64,000 nt of DNA. It comes from Symbiodinium natans. Its lineage: Eukaryota; Sar; Dinophyceae; Suessiales; Symbiodiniaceae. Position numbers and translations under genes: made by a program. Below, piece after piece: positions 51,131-63,135 of this stretch. The stretch's first letter is position 1, and every line of letters begins with the position of its first letter. The DNA lies in assembly GCA_905221605.1 (NCBI GenBank), contig CAJNDS010002367.1:1-64000 (forward strand), given 5' to 3'. Below the pieces are notes generated by a model. The model was not told the origin of the DNA. It did not search any database and saw only the letters and a list, made by a program, of their open reading frames with translations.

Positions 51131-51774
51131 GGCGCATGAACACAGGGCTTTCCCGTACCCACTGTGGAGGAATCTCGAGGAAGCCGGTATCCCTGTGAGT
51201 GCTTGCAGGCGAAAGGTGCGCAACGCCATCCTGCAGGCCAGCGCCACGGCACTCACATGTGCAGCAGACGGTCGCCGAGGACTTCTCGCCGTTCGGATTT
51301 TCAGAGCTCGAAGCCTGTGCCGGGCCATGCCGTCGTCACGAGTTTGCGTTTCCGCGCCTTTGGCTGGCTGACCGTGGCCATTCCGTGAACAGCGAATCAC
51401 GGCGGGAAGCAGTGTCTGACTCGGACGCATTCGGAAGAGCAGGCAGCTTCGGCAGTCTGTGATGTCTTTGCTTAAAGGCCCTTCGGCGGGTGCTTCAATT
51501 GTTCGTGCAAAAAGTGTGCTTTTGTGGCCCATGACGCTGTCAGCCAGAGCATTGATCTCCTCATGCTTTGCAATGGTGCAGAAAGACTTGCCCCAAGACT
51601 AGGCCCGCAACGGCCGCCTGAGCTGTGTGGAATGCTATGGGAGGAGTCTGAAAGATGATCCCTTATTGTTTTGAGAAATATTAATGTCTTCAATGTGGAG
51701 TTGTGGATGTGCCCTTCAAACTCGAGTGCTTTCAAATGTCAATCATCATTTAGGCTGGCTCTTGTTTTTTGTCC

Positions 51775-51893
51775 ACTGCAATGGTGGTGCCATGGCCAGT
51801 GCCAGTCCGGCGGACGGCAATCGATGACGTCGGTCTCCGTGGCAGCGCGAGCTTGCCGATTACCTGAGGCTCAGCGCGGATCGAGGGACTGAA
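51775..51893 (+). repeat. Conserved short coding-like block of the array (MVVPxPVPVRRTAIDDVGL)
   Basis: A block reading M-V-V-P-x-P-V-P-V-R-R-T-A-I-D-D-V-G-L occurs in each unit: here, 55,138-55,268, 58,347-58,430 and 60,403-60,534. The longer versions continue to GQLRELADYLRLSADR. It is probably an exon of the array genes; copy 1 lacks about 12 bases in the middle. Confidence 0.5.
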
Positions 51894-53107
51894 TCATGCT
51901 GTGGCACACACTGGCTACGAGCCCACTCCCCAAACCTTCCCAGGAACTTCACAGGTCTGAGGGCCTGTACAGTGCCAAAAACGTAACAGATTGTACGAGA
52001 ACATGTATGTAAGTCTAGCCACCACCACGCAGCAGGTCCTGGGCATCCTGCATGTCGTTTGTACTCCCCCCTCTGTGTGCCCTTTGTGGGCTGTTCCCCT
52101 TGTCTTCTTTGAGTTGAAGGCGCGGAGACCAGGGGCGTTCCAGCTGGGGAGGCCTGCTGGGACTTGAACGGGTTTTGATGCCTGAACATGCAAGCAACAT
52201 GAATCATCATGATGTGAAGAATTCAGATTTTGGGTTTAGGGGTTCAGGTTTCAGCGGAACTGGACCTTGATGGAAGCATTTCGTGTTGAAAAACGAAGAG
52301 AGCAAGCCTCGACTCGAGACCCCACCGCTCAAAGAGGAAACTCAACGCCTCAACAGGCCTGGAAAGACCTCCAGAAAGAAGGCCTAAACCCGCAAACTCA
52401 AAACCCGCAGCGTCCATCGCTAACGATGTCACGACGAAGACTACTATAAACAATAGTGAATAGTAATAGTGGTGTAGGGGGTGGGGCTGGAACCTCAGCC
52501 CTGAACATCCGAAAGCCCCGGAAGGCCATTAAGTTTGACTCCCTATGACCTGAACTCCCAAACCTGCCCAAGACCACGAACCCCAGACGACCTGTAGCGA
52601 GCTGTGGCACATGGCTTCCAGGTGACCTTGGCAGACGTAGAGCAGTGCCTCATGCAGGCCCTGAGACGGGCTTTCTTGTTTAATCATTAGTTTAATCCTA
52701 TGTATCTCTGCCCATGAACTTTGACAGATGCAGAAAGCTTTTTCGATTTTCAAGTTTGAGGGTTGCGAGTTCAGCTGGGCCGTGATGCCGGGTAAGCTGT
52801 CCCTTGGCAAAGCCTGCGAGAAGCACTCACTTCCTTCCACAAGTGTAGCTCTGAGCAGATTGTTTCCAGGAACATGAGAAGCTGACGACGGACGTCTTCG
52901 ACGGGCAAAAGCCGCTTCTGCGTTGCACCCCAGCGCCTTGCATGCACATCTTCAGAAAATCCCTCCCCACCAGGTCTTCGCAAGCATTGCAAGCCAAGGC
53001 TGTCAATAAAACATAAAGAGTTCTTTCTTCCAACTGATCTTCGCTTCTCTGACTCTGCCGTAGCCGTGGTGAAGCCGACCAAATTTGAATTTGGGGGCGG
53101 AAGCGCC

Positions 53108-53749
53108 ATGGGCGGAACGCAGGCATCTTTCTGTTGCTGCTGGGAGAGGCCCAAGCTCCCAGAAGGTTGCCCGCGGAACCTGTCGCCCAGCGAGGAAGCC
53201 TTGCTTGCATCGATACCTCGCACAACAACAGCAAACCAGGATTGTTGGGAGGACAGGCAGGTGACTCTGGAAGTAGGAGTTCGCAACACGTTCATCGAGC
53301 TGAAAGAAGTGTCGACCCCGCAAAGGAGGAGGAGCCGCAGCCTGCCAAAGGAGCTGAAGCCCTGCAAGGCGGCAGAGGCGGCAGAGGCGGCAGAGGCGCC
53401 AGCAGGTCACCCAGAGGATGCTCCACAAGGCCGACATGAAGAACGTGAGGAGCCACCACCCCTGGATCATCCGTTCGAGCCGTTCCTGACATATCCGATG
53501 GTGGTGGCGGAGCGCGCGTTCATGCGCGAAGTACGTGGGAGGCTGACATGGCGCAAGGTGCCAGCGAGGCCCCACTTCTGTAGGAACACGTGTCACCAGT
53601 GCTGCCAGCTCTCGAATGACAGCTGGCGCCTGGCGGCATGTGACCACAGACCAGCTGAAGGGTTGCCTGGACAGGTTCCCGCATGCCGGGATCTGGACGT
53701 GATGCCCTCTCTGGAAGAGAGCGATTGGGAGGAGGATCTATGGGGATGA
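53108..53749 (+). CDS. Putatively lipidated small protein, array copy 1
   Basis: 213 codons from the ATG of MGGTQASFCCCWERPKL. This start is preferred to the in-frame GTG at 53,066 because it creates an N-myristoylation-type signal (M-G-x3-S) followed by three cysteines suited to palmitoylation, so membrane anchoring is likely. A central AEA repeat and a proline/charged linker follow. The C-terminal domain reads PFLTYPMVVAERAFMREVRGRLTWRKVP, with clustered cysteines in HFCRNTCHQCCQL and an acidic tail ending EEDLWG. The family is not recognised. It lies in tandem with the oxygenase-like genes. Confidence 0.6.
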   Translation: MGGTQASFCCCWERPKLPEGCPRNLSPSEEALLASIPRTTTANQDCWEDRQVTLEVGVRNTFIELKEVSTPQRRRSRSLPKELKPCKAAEAAEAAEAPAGHPEDAPQGRHEEREEPPPLDHPFEPFLTYPMVVAERAFMREVRGRLTWRKVPARPHFCRNTCHQCCQLSNDSWRLAACDHRPAEGLPGQVPACRDLDVMPSLEESDWEEDLWG

Positions 53750-53962
53750 CAGGGATGTCGTGTCCTGGGCTAGAATTGGCAAGGCTTTCGATGATGCCAA
53801 CATATGCCCATGTCTGGCAGGCATATCAAGTACGTGTTAAGTTAACACTGGGTAGCAATCCTTTAAACTCAGGACTCCACGCGCGAAAGGGAGACCCGGA
53901 AGATCCCGCAAGAACAGGGTTGAATGGGAAGGGTTGTTTCAACCTTTACCATCAGATTTCAG

Positions 53963-54590
53963 CATCGTGGTTTATGAGACAGTGAGGCTCCACAAGTACC
54001 AGCAGTTTCGGGGAAAAGGCTTCGCAAAGAAGAGCCGCCCAGATGATGTCAACAGCGCGTTCTTCAACTGGCAGCTCACCCATGATGCCGAGCAAGAGGA
54101 GGATGGCCGCCCAGATGTGTGGCCGCAGCTCTACAGGGATTCCAGAGACTTCCAGGAGAAGAAGAGGCTGGTGAAGCTTTCACCCCTGGAGCACCTCCAG
54201 CAGATCCACTCCGCAACTCTGTCCGAAGCAGACCTTGCACAGCTTGAGCTCTCAATCTGGGCTTCGAATGAGGAGACGACGAGGACTTCGATGTGCTTGG
54301 CATGTCACGACGAACTTGGTTTCGGACCGCGCCCCGACGGCTTTTGCCGACCCGTGGAACGACGCCCTTCCGCTACACGCGGATGCGTAGCAGCGAAGAG
54401 GGTGAAGTCACACTGGAGCCCACTGCTCCATTCCATCCTCTGGCGTACGCCCATCCAAGAAGCGGTCTGTCCATGGTCTTTCCTTCCTGGCAGGCGAGGA
54501 CCCAAGGATCGCGTGGTGTTCGCCTACAATCTGCACACATTGCCCGTGGACAACGCTTGCAAGCTGGGCGAAGACGACGCTCTGAGGTGC
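53963..54590 (+). pseudogene. 2OG-Fe(II) oxygenase-like, array copy 2, broken
   Basis: Matches copy 1 from YETVRLHKYQQFRGKGF to the QLELSIWAS segment. It then lacks the LSGVFYAD block, loses phase, and regains fragments such as DRVVFAYNLHTLP. The candidate metal-binding core is destroyed. Confidence 0.65.
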
Positions 54591-55935
54591 ACGAACAAAG
54601 GGCTTTCCCGTATCCCTGCGAGTGCTTGCAGGCGAAAGGTGCGCAATGCATTCTGCACAGGCCAGCACCGCTGCATTCACATGTGCAGCAGACGGTCGCC
54701 GAGGACTTCTCGTAGTTCGGGTATTGAGATCTCCAAACCTGTGCCGGGCCATGCTGTCGTCACGAGTTTGCATCTCCGTGCCCTTGGCTGGGTGACCGTG
54801 GCCTTTCCATGAACAGCGCATCACGGCGGGTAGCAGCGTCTGACTCGGACGCATTCGGAAGAGCAGGCAGCTTCGGCAGTCTGTGATGTCTGTGCTTGCA
54901 AAAAGTGTGTTTTTGTGGCCCATGACGCTGTCAGCCAGAGCATTGATCTCCTCATGCTTTGCGATGGTGCAGAAAGACTTGCCTCAAACTAGGCCCGCAA
55001 TGGCAGGAGTTTGAAAGATGATCCTTTAAGCCGTATTTGTTTGAGAAACATGAATTTCTTCCAGGCGGAGATTTTGATGTAAGTGTTTTCAAAGGTCACT
55101 AATCATTGACGCTGTCTCTTGTTATTTTGGTCCACTGCAATGGTGGTGCCAAGGCCAGTGCCAGTCCGGCGAACGGCAATCGATGACGTCGGCCTCCGTG
55201 GCATCGGCGTCGGCCAGCTGCGCGAGCTTGCCGATTACCTGAGGCTCAGCGCGGATCGCTGGGACTGAATTTCATGCTGCGGCACACACTTGCTGCCAGC
55301 CCACTCCCCAAACCTTCCCATGAACTTCACAGGTCTGAGGGCCTGTACAGTGCCAAAAACGTAACAGATTGTAGAACATGTAAGCCATTGCAAGTCCAGT
55401 TTATTACCGACACGCAGCAGGTCCTGGGCATCCTGCATGTCGTTTGTACTCCCCCCTCTGTGTGCCCTTTGTGGGCTGTTCCCCTTGTCTTCTTTGAGTT
55501 GAAGCCGCGGAGACCAGGGGCGTTCCAGCTGGGCCCTGCTCTTGAGGGATTTGAATGGGTTTGGATGCCCTGTGCCCAAGTGCAGCGGCAAGCCCACAGC
55601 ACGCTGGTACACTCACTTGAACAATCTTGAACATGCAAGCAACATGAACCATCATGTTGTGAAGAATTCAGATTTTGGGTTCAGGCGTCCCAGGTTTCAG
55701 GGAACTGGATCTTGATGGAAGCATTTCGTGTTGAAAAACGAAGAGAGCAAGCCTCGACTCGAGACCCCAACGCTCAAAAAGGGAAATCAACGTCCAACAG
55801 GTACTCCTGGAAAAACCACCAACCTGAAACCTCAGGGCTGAAAATCCGAAAGCCCCTGAAGGCCAGTAAGTTTGAATCCCTATGACCTAGACTCCCAAAC
55901 CTGCCCAACACCGCGAACCCTAGATCCAAAACCCC

Positions 55936-56125
55936 TTGGCCGACGGCTTCCAGGTGACCTGCGCAGATGTAGAGCAGCGCCTCATGCAGGCCCAGTTTGA
56001 GGGTTGCGAGTTCAGCTGGGCCGTGATGCCGGGTAAGATGTCCCTTGGCAAAGCCTGCGAGAAGCACTCACTTCCTTCCACACGTGTAGTTCTGAGAAGA
56101 TTGTTTCCAGGAACATTCTTCAGAA
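55936..56125 (+). repeat. Conserved coding-like block (ADVEQRLMQAQFEGCEFSW)
   Basis: This block, continuing with MPGKMSLGKACEKHSLPS, is best preserved here. It recurs, with insertions after MQA, at about 52,617-52,875, 59,160-59,420 and 62,438-62,898. In other units poly-T or AT-rich sequence interrupts it, so those copies are decayed or carry an intron there. Confidence 0.45.
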
Positions 56126-56275
56126 AAGCCCTCCCCACCAGGTCTTCGCAAGCATTGCAAGCCAAGGCTGTCAATAAAACATAAAGAGTTCTTTCTTCCA
56201 AATGATCTTCGCTTCTCTGACTCTGCCGCAGCCGTGGTGAAGCCGACCAGATTTGAACTTGGGGGCGGAAGCGCC

Positions 56276-56917
56276 ATGGGGGGAACGCAGGCCTCCTTCT
56301 GTTGCTGCTGGGAGAGGCCCAAGCTCCCAGAAGATTACTCTCCGAACCTGTCGCCCAGCGAGGAAGCCTTGCTTGCATCGATACCTCGCACAACAACAGC
56401 AAACCAGGATTGTTCGGAGGACAGGCAGGTGACTCTGGAAGTAGGAGTTCGCAACACGTTCATCGAGCTGAAAGAAGTGTCGACCCCGCAAAGGAGGAGG
56501 AGCCGCAGCCTGCCAAAGGAGCTGAAGCCCTGCAAGGCGGCAGAGGCGGCAGAGGCGGCAGAGGCGCCAGCAGGTCACCCAGAGGATGCTCCACAAGGCC
56601 GACATGAAGAACGTGAGGAGCCACCACCCCTGGATCATCCGTTCGAGCCGTTCCTGACATATCCGATGGTGGTGGCGGAGCGCGCGTTCATGCGCGAAGT
56701 ACGTGGGAGGCTGACATGGCGCAAGGTGCCAGCGAGGCCCCACTTCTGTAGGAACACGTGTCGCCAGTGCTGCCAGCTCTGGAACGACAGCTGGCGCCTG
56801 GCGGCATGTGACCACAGACCAGCTGAAGGGTGGCCTGGACAGGTTCCCGCATGCCGGGATCTGGACGTGATGCCCTCTCTGGAAGAGAGCGATTCCGAGG
56901 AGGATCTATGGGGATGA
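56276..56917 (+). CDS. Putatively lipidated small protein, array copy 2
   Basis: 213 codons, almost identical to copy 1 and 3,168 bp downstream. Substitutions include EDYSPN for EGCPRN and RQCCQLWND for HQCCQLSND. The lipidation signal and cysteine cluster are kept. Confidence 0.6.
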   Translation: MGGTQASFCCCWERPKLPEDYSPNLSPSEEALLASIPRTTTANQDCSEDRQVTLEVGVRNTFIELKEVSTPQRRRSRSLPKELKPCKAAEAAEAAEAPAGHPEDAPQGRHEEREEPPPLDHPFEPFLTYPMVVAERAFMREVRGRLTWRKVPARPHFCRNTCRQCCQLWNDSWRLAACDHRPAEGWPGQVPACRDLDVMPSLEESDSEEDLWG

Positions 56918-57130
56918 CAGGGATGTCGTGTCCTGGGCTAGAATTGGCAAGGCTTTCGATGATGCCAACATATGCCCATGTCTGGCAGGCATATCAAGTA
57001 CGTGTTAAGTTAACACTGGGTAGCAATCCTTTAAACTCAGGACTCCACGCGCGAAAGGGAGACCCGGAAGATCCCGCAAGAACAGGGTTGAATGGGAAGG
57101 GTTGTTTCAACCTTTACCATCAGATTTCAG

Positions 57131-57720
57131 CATCGTGGTTTATGAGACAGTGAGGCTCCAGAAGTACCAGCAGTTTCGGGGAAAAGGCTTCGCGAAGAAC
57201 AGCCGCCAAGATGATGTCAACAACGCGTTCTTCAACTGGCAGCTCACCCATGATGCCGAGCAAGAGGAGGATGGCCCAGATGTGTGGCCGGAGCTCTACA
57301 GGGATTCCAGAGACTTCCAGGAGCTGAAGAGGCTGGTGAAGCTTTCATCCCCCAATGCGAGCTTGAGCTCTCAATCTGGGCTTTCAGTGACCCCTCCGAA
57401 TCAGAAGGCTACCACGAAGACTTCGATGTGCTTGGCATTTCACGACCATCCCTTGGCTCTCCTCAGCGGCGCCTTCTATGCGGATGCAGGGGGGCGACTT
57501 GGTTGCGGACCGCACCCCGACGGTTTTTGCCGACCCTCGTGGAACGACGCCCTTCCGCTACACGCGGATGCGTAGCGAGGAGGGCGAAGTCACGTTGGAC
57601 TGCTCCATTCCATCGGCTGGCGCACGCCCATCCAAGAAGCGGTCCGTCCCTGGTCTTTCCTTCATGGATGATTCCATGAGATGGCGCCCCATCGAGGACT
57701 CGCATACAATCTGCACACGT
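57131..57720 (+). pseudogene. 2OG-Fe(II) oxygenase-like, array copy 3, broken
   Basis: Closer to copy 1 in its first 60 codons (KNSRQDDVNNAFFNWQL). It has a deletion after LVKLSS, several phase changes, and only part of the FPSW block. No continuous frame remains. Confidence 0.65.
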
Positions 57721-59399
57721 TGCCCTCAGAGGTGCATGAACAAAGGGCTTTCCCGTACCCACAGTGGAGGAATCTCGAGGAAGCTGGTATCCCTGCGAGT
57801 GCTTGCAGGCGAAAGGTGCGCAATGTCATTCTGCGCAGGCCGACCCCACGGCACTCGCATGTGCTGCAGACGGCCTCTAAACCTGTGCCGGGCGATGCTG
57901 GTCACGTGTTTGCGTCTCCGTGTCCGTGGCCATTCCATGAACAGCGCATCACGGCGGGAAGCAGTGTCTGACTCGGACGCATTCGGAAGAACAGGCAGCT
58001 TCGGCAGTCTGTGACGTCTTTGCTTAAACAGCCCTTCGGCGGGTGCTTGAATTGTTCGTGCAAAAAGTGTGCTTTTGTGGCCCATGACGCTGTCAGCCAG
58101 AGCTTTGATCTCCTAATGCTTTTCGATGGTGCAGAAAGGCTTGCTCCACACTATGGCCGGCAATGGCCGCCTGAGCTGTGTACGTGGAATGCTGTGGGAT
58201 GCGTCTGAAAGATGATCCTTTAAGCCTTATTTGTTTGAGCAATATTAGTTTCTTCAATGCGAAGTTTATGATGTACCCTTCGAACTCAAGTGTTTTCAAA
58301 GGTCACTAGTCATTTACGCTGGCTCTTGTTTTTCTGGTCCACTGCAATGGTGGTGCCAAGGCCAGTGCCAGTCCGGCGGACGGCAATCGATGACGTCGGC
58401 CTCCGTGGCATCAGCGTCGGCCAGCTGCGCGCTACCAGCCCACTCCCCAAACCTTCCCATGAACTTCACAGGTCTGAGAGTTTGTACAGTGCCACATGTA
58501 ACAGAGTGCACGAGAACATGTATGTAAGTCGAGCCACCACGCAGCAGGCCCTGGGCATCCTGCATGTCGTTTGTACTCCCCCCTTTGTGTGCCGTTCCCC
58601 TTGTCTTCTTTGAGTTGAAGGCGCGGGAGACCAGGGGCGTTCCAGCTGGGGAGGCCTGCTTTTGAGGGACTTGAACGGGTTTTGATGCCCCGTGCCCAAG
58701 TGCAGCGGCAAGGCCACAGCACGCTGTTAGACCTGAACCTGCAAGCATCATGATGTGAAGAATTCAGATTTTGGGTTTAGGGGTTCAGGGTTCAGGGGAC
58801 TGGACCTTGATGGAAGCATTTCGTGTTGAGAAACGAAGAGAGCAAGCCTAGACACGAGACCCCACCGCTCAAAGAGGGAACTCAACGCCTCAACAGGCCT
58901 GCTAAGACCTCCAGAAAGAAGGCCTCAACCCGCCTCAACCCGCAACCTCGAAATCCCCAGCGTCCATGTCTAAGGGTGTCATGACGAAGACTACTGTTAA
59001 CAATAGTGAATAGTACTAGTGGTGTAGGGGGTGGGGCTGGAAACCTCAGCCCTGAAAATCCGAAAGCCCCTGAAGGCCATGAAGTTTGAATCCCTATGAC
59101 CTGAACTCCCAAACCTGCCCAAGACCACGAACCCCAGACGACCTGTAGCGAGCTGTGGCACATGGCTTCCAGGTGACCATAACCAGATGTGGAGCAGCGC
59201 CCCATGCAGGCCCTGAGACGGGCTTTCTTGTTTACTCCTATGTATCTCCACCCATGAACTTTTATAGGTGCAGAAGACTTTTTTAAATTTTCAATTTTGA
59301 GGGTTGCGAGTTCAGCTGGGCCGTGATGCCGGGTAAGCTGTCCCTTGGCAAAGCCATGCAAAGCCTGCAAGAAGCACTCACTTCCTTCCACAAGTGTAG

Positions 59400-59870
59400 C
59401 TTTGAGAAGATTGTTTCCAGGAACATGAGAAGCTGACGACGGACGTCTTCGAAGGGCAAAAGCCGCTTCTTCTTTGCACCCCAGTGCCTCGCGCGGCAAC
59501 AGCAGAACAGGGAGACACGGCAGCTGAGGCTTGGGAGGACGAGCAGGTGATTTTTGAATTAGGAGTTACCAATACGTTCATTTGAACGTGTTGCTAACTC
59601 GTACTTCGACATTCACCGGCTCGTCGTCCCAAGCATCAGCTTCCGTGGCTTCCTGTTTTGATGTTGCCGCGCGTGGGTCGACACGGCAGAGGCGGCAGCA
59701 GGTCAGGCGAGCCAAGTGGCTACGAACCCGGAGGATGCTCCAAAAGGCCGACATCGAGAACGTGAGGAGTCGCAACCCCAGGGTCATCCTTTCGAGCCTT
59801 ATCTCACATATCCGGTGGTGGTGGCGGAGTGCAGATTCATGCGTGAAGTACTGGGAGTCTGAAATGGCGA
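59400..59870 (+). pseudogene. Putatively lipidated small protein, array copy 3, rearranged
   Basis: Contains diverged blocks of the family in order but in broken frames. The middle is interrupted at 59,581 by an inverted copy of the W-E-D-x-Q-V segment (59,583-59,649), after which the forward copy resumes near 59,690. The start with the lipidation signal is missing. Confidence 0.6.
59514..59649. repeat. Head-to-head inverted repeat, arms about 67 bp
   Basis: Arm 1 (59,514-59,580) and arm 2 (59,583-59,649) are separated by two T bases. By eye the arms are about 80% complementary; the inner 18 bases match at 16. Confidence 0.75.
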
Positions 59871-60599
59871 ACGTGTGCTTGCAGGTGAAAGGTGCGCAAT
59901 GCCATTGTGCACAGGCCAGCACCACGGCACTCGCATGTGCTGCAGACGGTCGCCGAGGACTTCTCGTCGTTCGGGTATTCGGATCTCCAAACCTGTGCCG
60001 GGCCATGCCGTCGTCGCCAGTTCGCGTTTCGTGTCCTTGACTGGCTGACCGTGGCCACCGCATCACGGCGGGAAGCAGTGTCTGACTCGGACGCATTCGG
60101 AAGAGCAGGCAGCTTCGGCAGTCTGTGATGTCTTTGCATAAAGAGCCCTTCGGCGGGTGCTTCAATTGTTCGCGCAAAAAGTGTGTTTTTGTGGCCCATG
60201 AAGCTGTCAGCCAGAGCATTGATCTCCTGATGCTTTGCGATGGTGCAGAAAGACTTGCCCCAGACTAGGCCCGCAATGGCCGCCTGAGCTGTGTACGTGG
60301 AATGCAATGTCTGCAATGCGGAGTTGTGGATGTACCCTTCAAACTCGAGTGTTTTCAAATGTCAATACTCATTTAAGCTGGCTCTTGTTTTTTTGGTCCA
60401 CTGCAATGGTGGTGCCATGGCCAGTGCCAGTCCGGCGGACGGCAATCGATGACGTCGGCCTCCGTGGCATCAGCGTCGGCCAGCTGCGCGAGCTTGCCGA
60501 TTATCTGAGGCTCAGCGCGGATCGCGGGACTGAATCATGCTGTGGCACACACTGGCTACGAGCCAGGAACTTCACAGGTCTGAGGGCTTGTACAGCGAG

Positions 60600-61880
60600 T
60601 CCCAGCGCGCGCCGCGATCGAATTACACATTCCCTGTGTGAGGCGCCTTTGCAAAACTGGGGCCCTGCGCTACACGAAGGCCTCCCGGGGCCCGTTGGGC
60701 GAGCGGATTAAATGGACGCAGACTCCTGGCAATGACAGAGGACAAAGCGTGATAAAGCGTGTACTTAAATTGCATGGCATTGCCACAAGCACGGTGTAAG
60801 GATTGCCATGTACGAGATCTGCAACGAGGTGGTCAAGCCCGTGGCATGACTAAATCGGAACGCAGCCGGAGCAGTTTTCAGAGTTGCTCCTCCAAGAACC
60901 CCTAAGCCCTAAAACCCTAAGTGTAGGTCATCCGCTCGCTGGGAGTTGCAGACTGCAGCTGGGTGGAGCTGGTGGCCAGCGGGCCGCAGCGCCCGCACAC
61001 CTTCATCTCCCACTCCTGGAAGGACTCATGAAAGTCTCGGTTCCCAGTTTTCTAGTGATGTTAGAGTCCTGTACTCCCTTGAGGAGTTCTTTCGCGACTT
61101 CATGTCGACGGTGTTCAACCTTGAAATGGAACGTGGCCTGACAGTCCCCTGACCTTCCGAGAGCCTCTTGATATCTCTTATCTCTTGACCTGAGACTCCT
61201 CCTGCAAAGGTTCGACACGCGGTCTGGATCTGCACCTTTGCCAACAACCAGTTTGAGGCCTCCGTGAGCCTATCAGCCGATCACGAAATGCAGAAGTGCA
61301 AAAACTTGGAGAGCGCTCCCTATGGCATAGGACACATACCGTCACACTCACCCACGCTTTTGGACCTTTCGGTATGCTCGATCCTTTCCGAGCCTTGTGG
61401 GCCAGGTTGTGCTGGGGACGCGGCTTCTCAGCTCCCCCTTCTTCAGAGGCTTCGGGGAGGCCAAGGCGGACGGGGGCTTCCTGACATAAGCACCGGGGGG
61501 CCTCCCAGCAGCTCTTTGTTTGGCTCCGCTTCCTGCGCCAGAGCAGGAGACGGCTCTGTTCCTGGACTTTGCGGCCGACTCTCTGAGCAGGCCTTTACTC
61601 AGAAGCAGCACCCAAGACCTCCTCGAAGACCCCTGAAAGAAGAACCGGAGAGGTCCTGGTGCACCTTTGAACTGGCCGTCACCACCGACACGCAGCAGGC
61701 CCCTGTGCCCGATGTGGGCTTTTCCCCTCATGGTACTTACTAGCCAAGTATAGCTGTACTGATAACTGTACGTATAACCATATTGGGGCACATAAGGGGC
61801 TTATAAGTGGCTTATAAGTGGCTTATAAGTACAGTTATATTTTGGTTAATAAGTACCATGAACCTCCAAGTGGTCTTCCT
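60600..61880. other. Unique insertion within unit 4
   Basis: This stretch has no counterpart in the other units. It includes an interstitial telomere-like motif at 60,899-60,921. A plus-strand frame at 61,264-61,743 (159 codons) has no recognised domain. A short tandem of ggcttataagt lies at about 61,798-61,831. Confidence 0.5.
60899..60921. repeat. Telomere-like motif (degenerate CCCTAAA x3)
   Basis: Reads cccctaagccctaaaaccct followed by aag: three imperfect copies of the complement of TTTAGGG. Confidence 0.6.
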
Positions 61881-62504
61881 TGAAGGCGCGGCTGCGGTGG
61901 CGTCTCCGCGAAGAGCTGGCGGAGAGCCGGGGCGTTCCAGCTGGGGAGGTGGGCCCTGTGCCCAAGTGGCAAGCCCACAGCACGCTGTTGAGCTCACTTG
62001 AGCATGCAAGCAGCAGGAATCATGATGTGAGAAATTCAGATTTTGGGGTTTAGGGGTTCCAGGTTTCAGGGAACTGGGAACTGGACTTTGATGGACAAAT
62101 TTCGTGAGGACAGCGGATAGAGCAAGCCTCGACACGCTCGAGACCCCACTGCTCAAAAAAGAACTCAACACCTCAACACTCCTGGAAAGACCTCCAGTGG
62201 TCCAGAAAGAAGGCCTAAACACCCAGCCCCTAAACCACCAGCGTTCCATCCTCCAACAATATCACGACGAAGCCTACTACTAACAATCGTGAACAGTAAT
62301 ACTGTAGTGGTGTAGGGGGTGGGGTTGACAAACTCAGCCCTGAGTATCCGAGGCCATTAAGTTTGAATCCCTATGACCTGAACTTCCAAGCCTGCCCAAC
62401 ACCGCGAACCTGTAGCGAGCTGTGGCACATGGCTTCCAGGTGACCTGGGCAGATGTAGAGCAGCGCCTCATGCAGGCCCGGAGACGGGCTTTCTTCCGGT
62501 TGAA

Positions 62505-62574
62505 GGACACAGAAATATATATAGAAAAACATACAAAACATAGCAACAATACATGTATATATACAAAACGGGGG

Positions 62575-62608
<34 letters not shown>

Positions 62609-62720
62609 GTATACTTTAAATACATCTCTCTCTCTGTATGTATAGATATGTATAGATATGTATATATATATATATATCTATAGAAACATATATATATATA
62701 TACATATAGTTATTGATTGT
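62505..62720. repeat. AT-rich microsatellite
   Basis: Long runs of (at)n and (atgt)n with a short (tc)n tract. The run interrupts the copy of the ADVEQ block in unit 4. Confidence 0.9.
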
Positions 62721-63135
62721 TTAATCCTCTGTATCTCTGCCCATGAACTTGCATAGATGCAGAAGACGTTTTTGCTTTCAAGTTTGAGGGTTGCGAGTTC
62801 AGCTGGGCCGTGATGCCGGGTAGGCTGCCCCTTGGCAAAGCCTGCGAGAAGCGCTCACTTCCTTCCACGAGTGTGCCTCTGAGCAGATTGTTTCCAGGAA
62901 CATGAGAAGCTGACGACGGACGTCTTCGACGGGCAAAAGCCGCTTCTGCTTTGCACCCCAGTGCCTTGCATGCACATCTTCAGAAAATCCCTCCCCACCA
63001 GGTCTTCGCAAGCATTGCAAGCCAAGGCTGTCAATAAAACATAAAGAGTTCTTTCTTCCAAATGATCTTCGCTTCTCTGACTCTGCCGTAGCCGTGGTGA
63101 AGCCGACCAAATTAGAATTTGGGGGCGGAAGCGCC

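Noticed and set aside
53112-53702. 214-codon minus-strand frame opposite the lipidated protein, also in the other copies
   Set aside because: Antisense shadow; it is cysteine/leucine-rich because the sense strand is rich in GCA, CAG and GAG codons.
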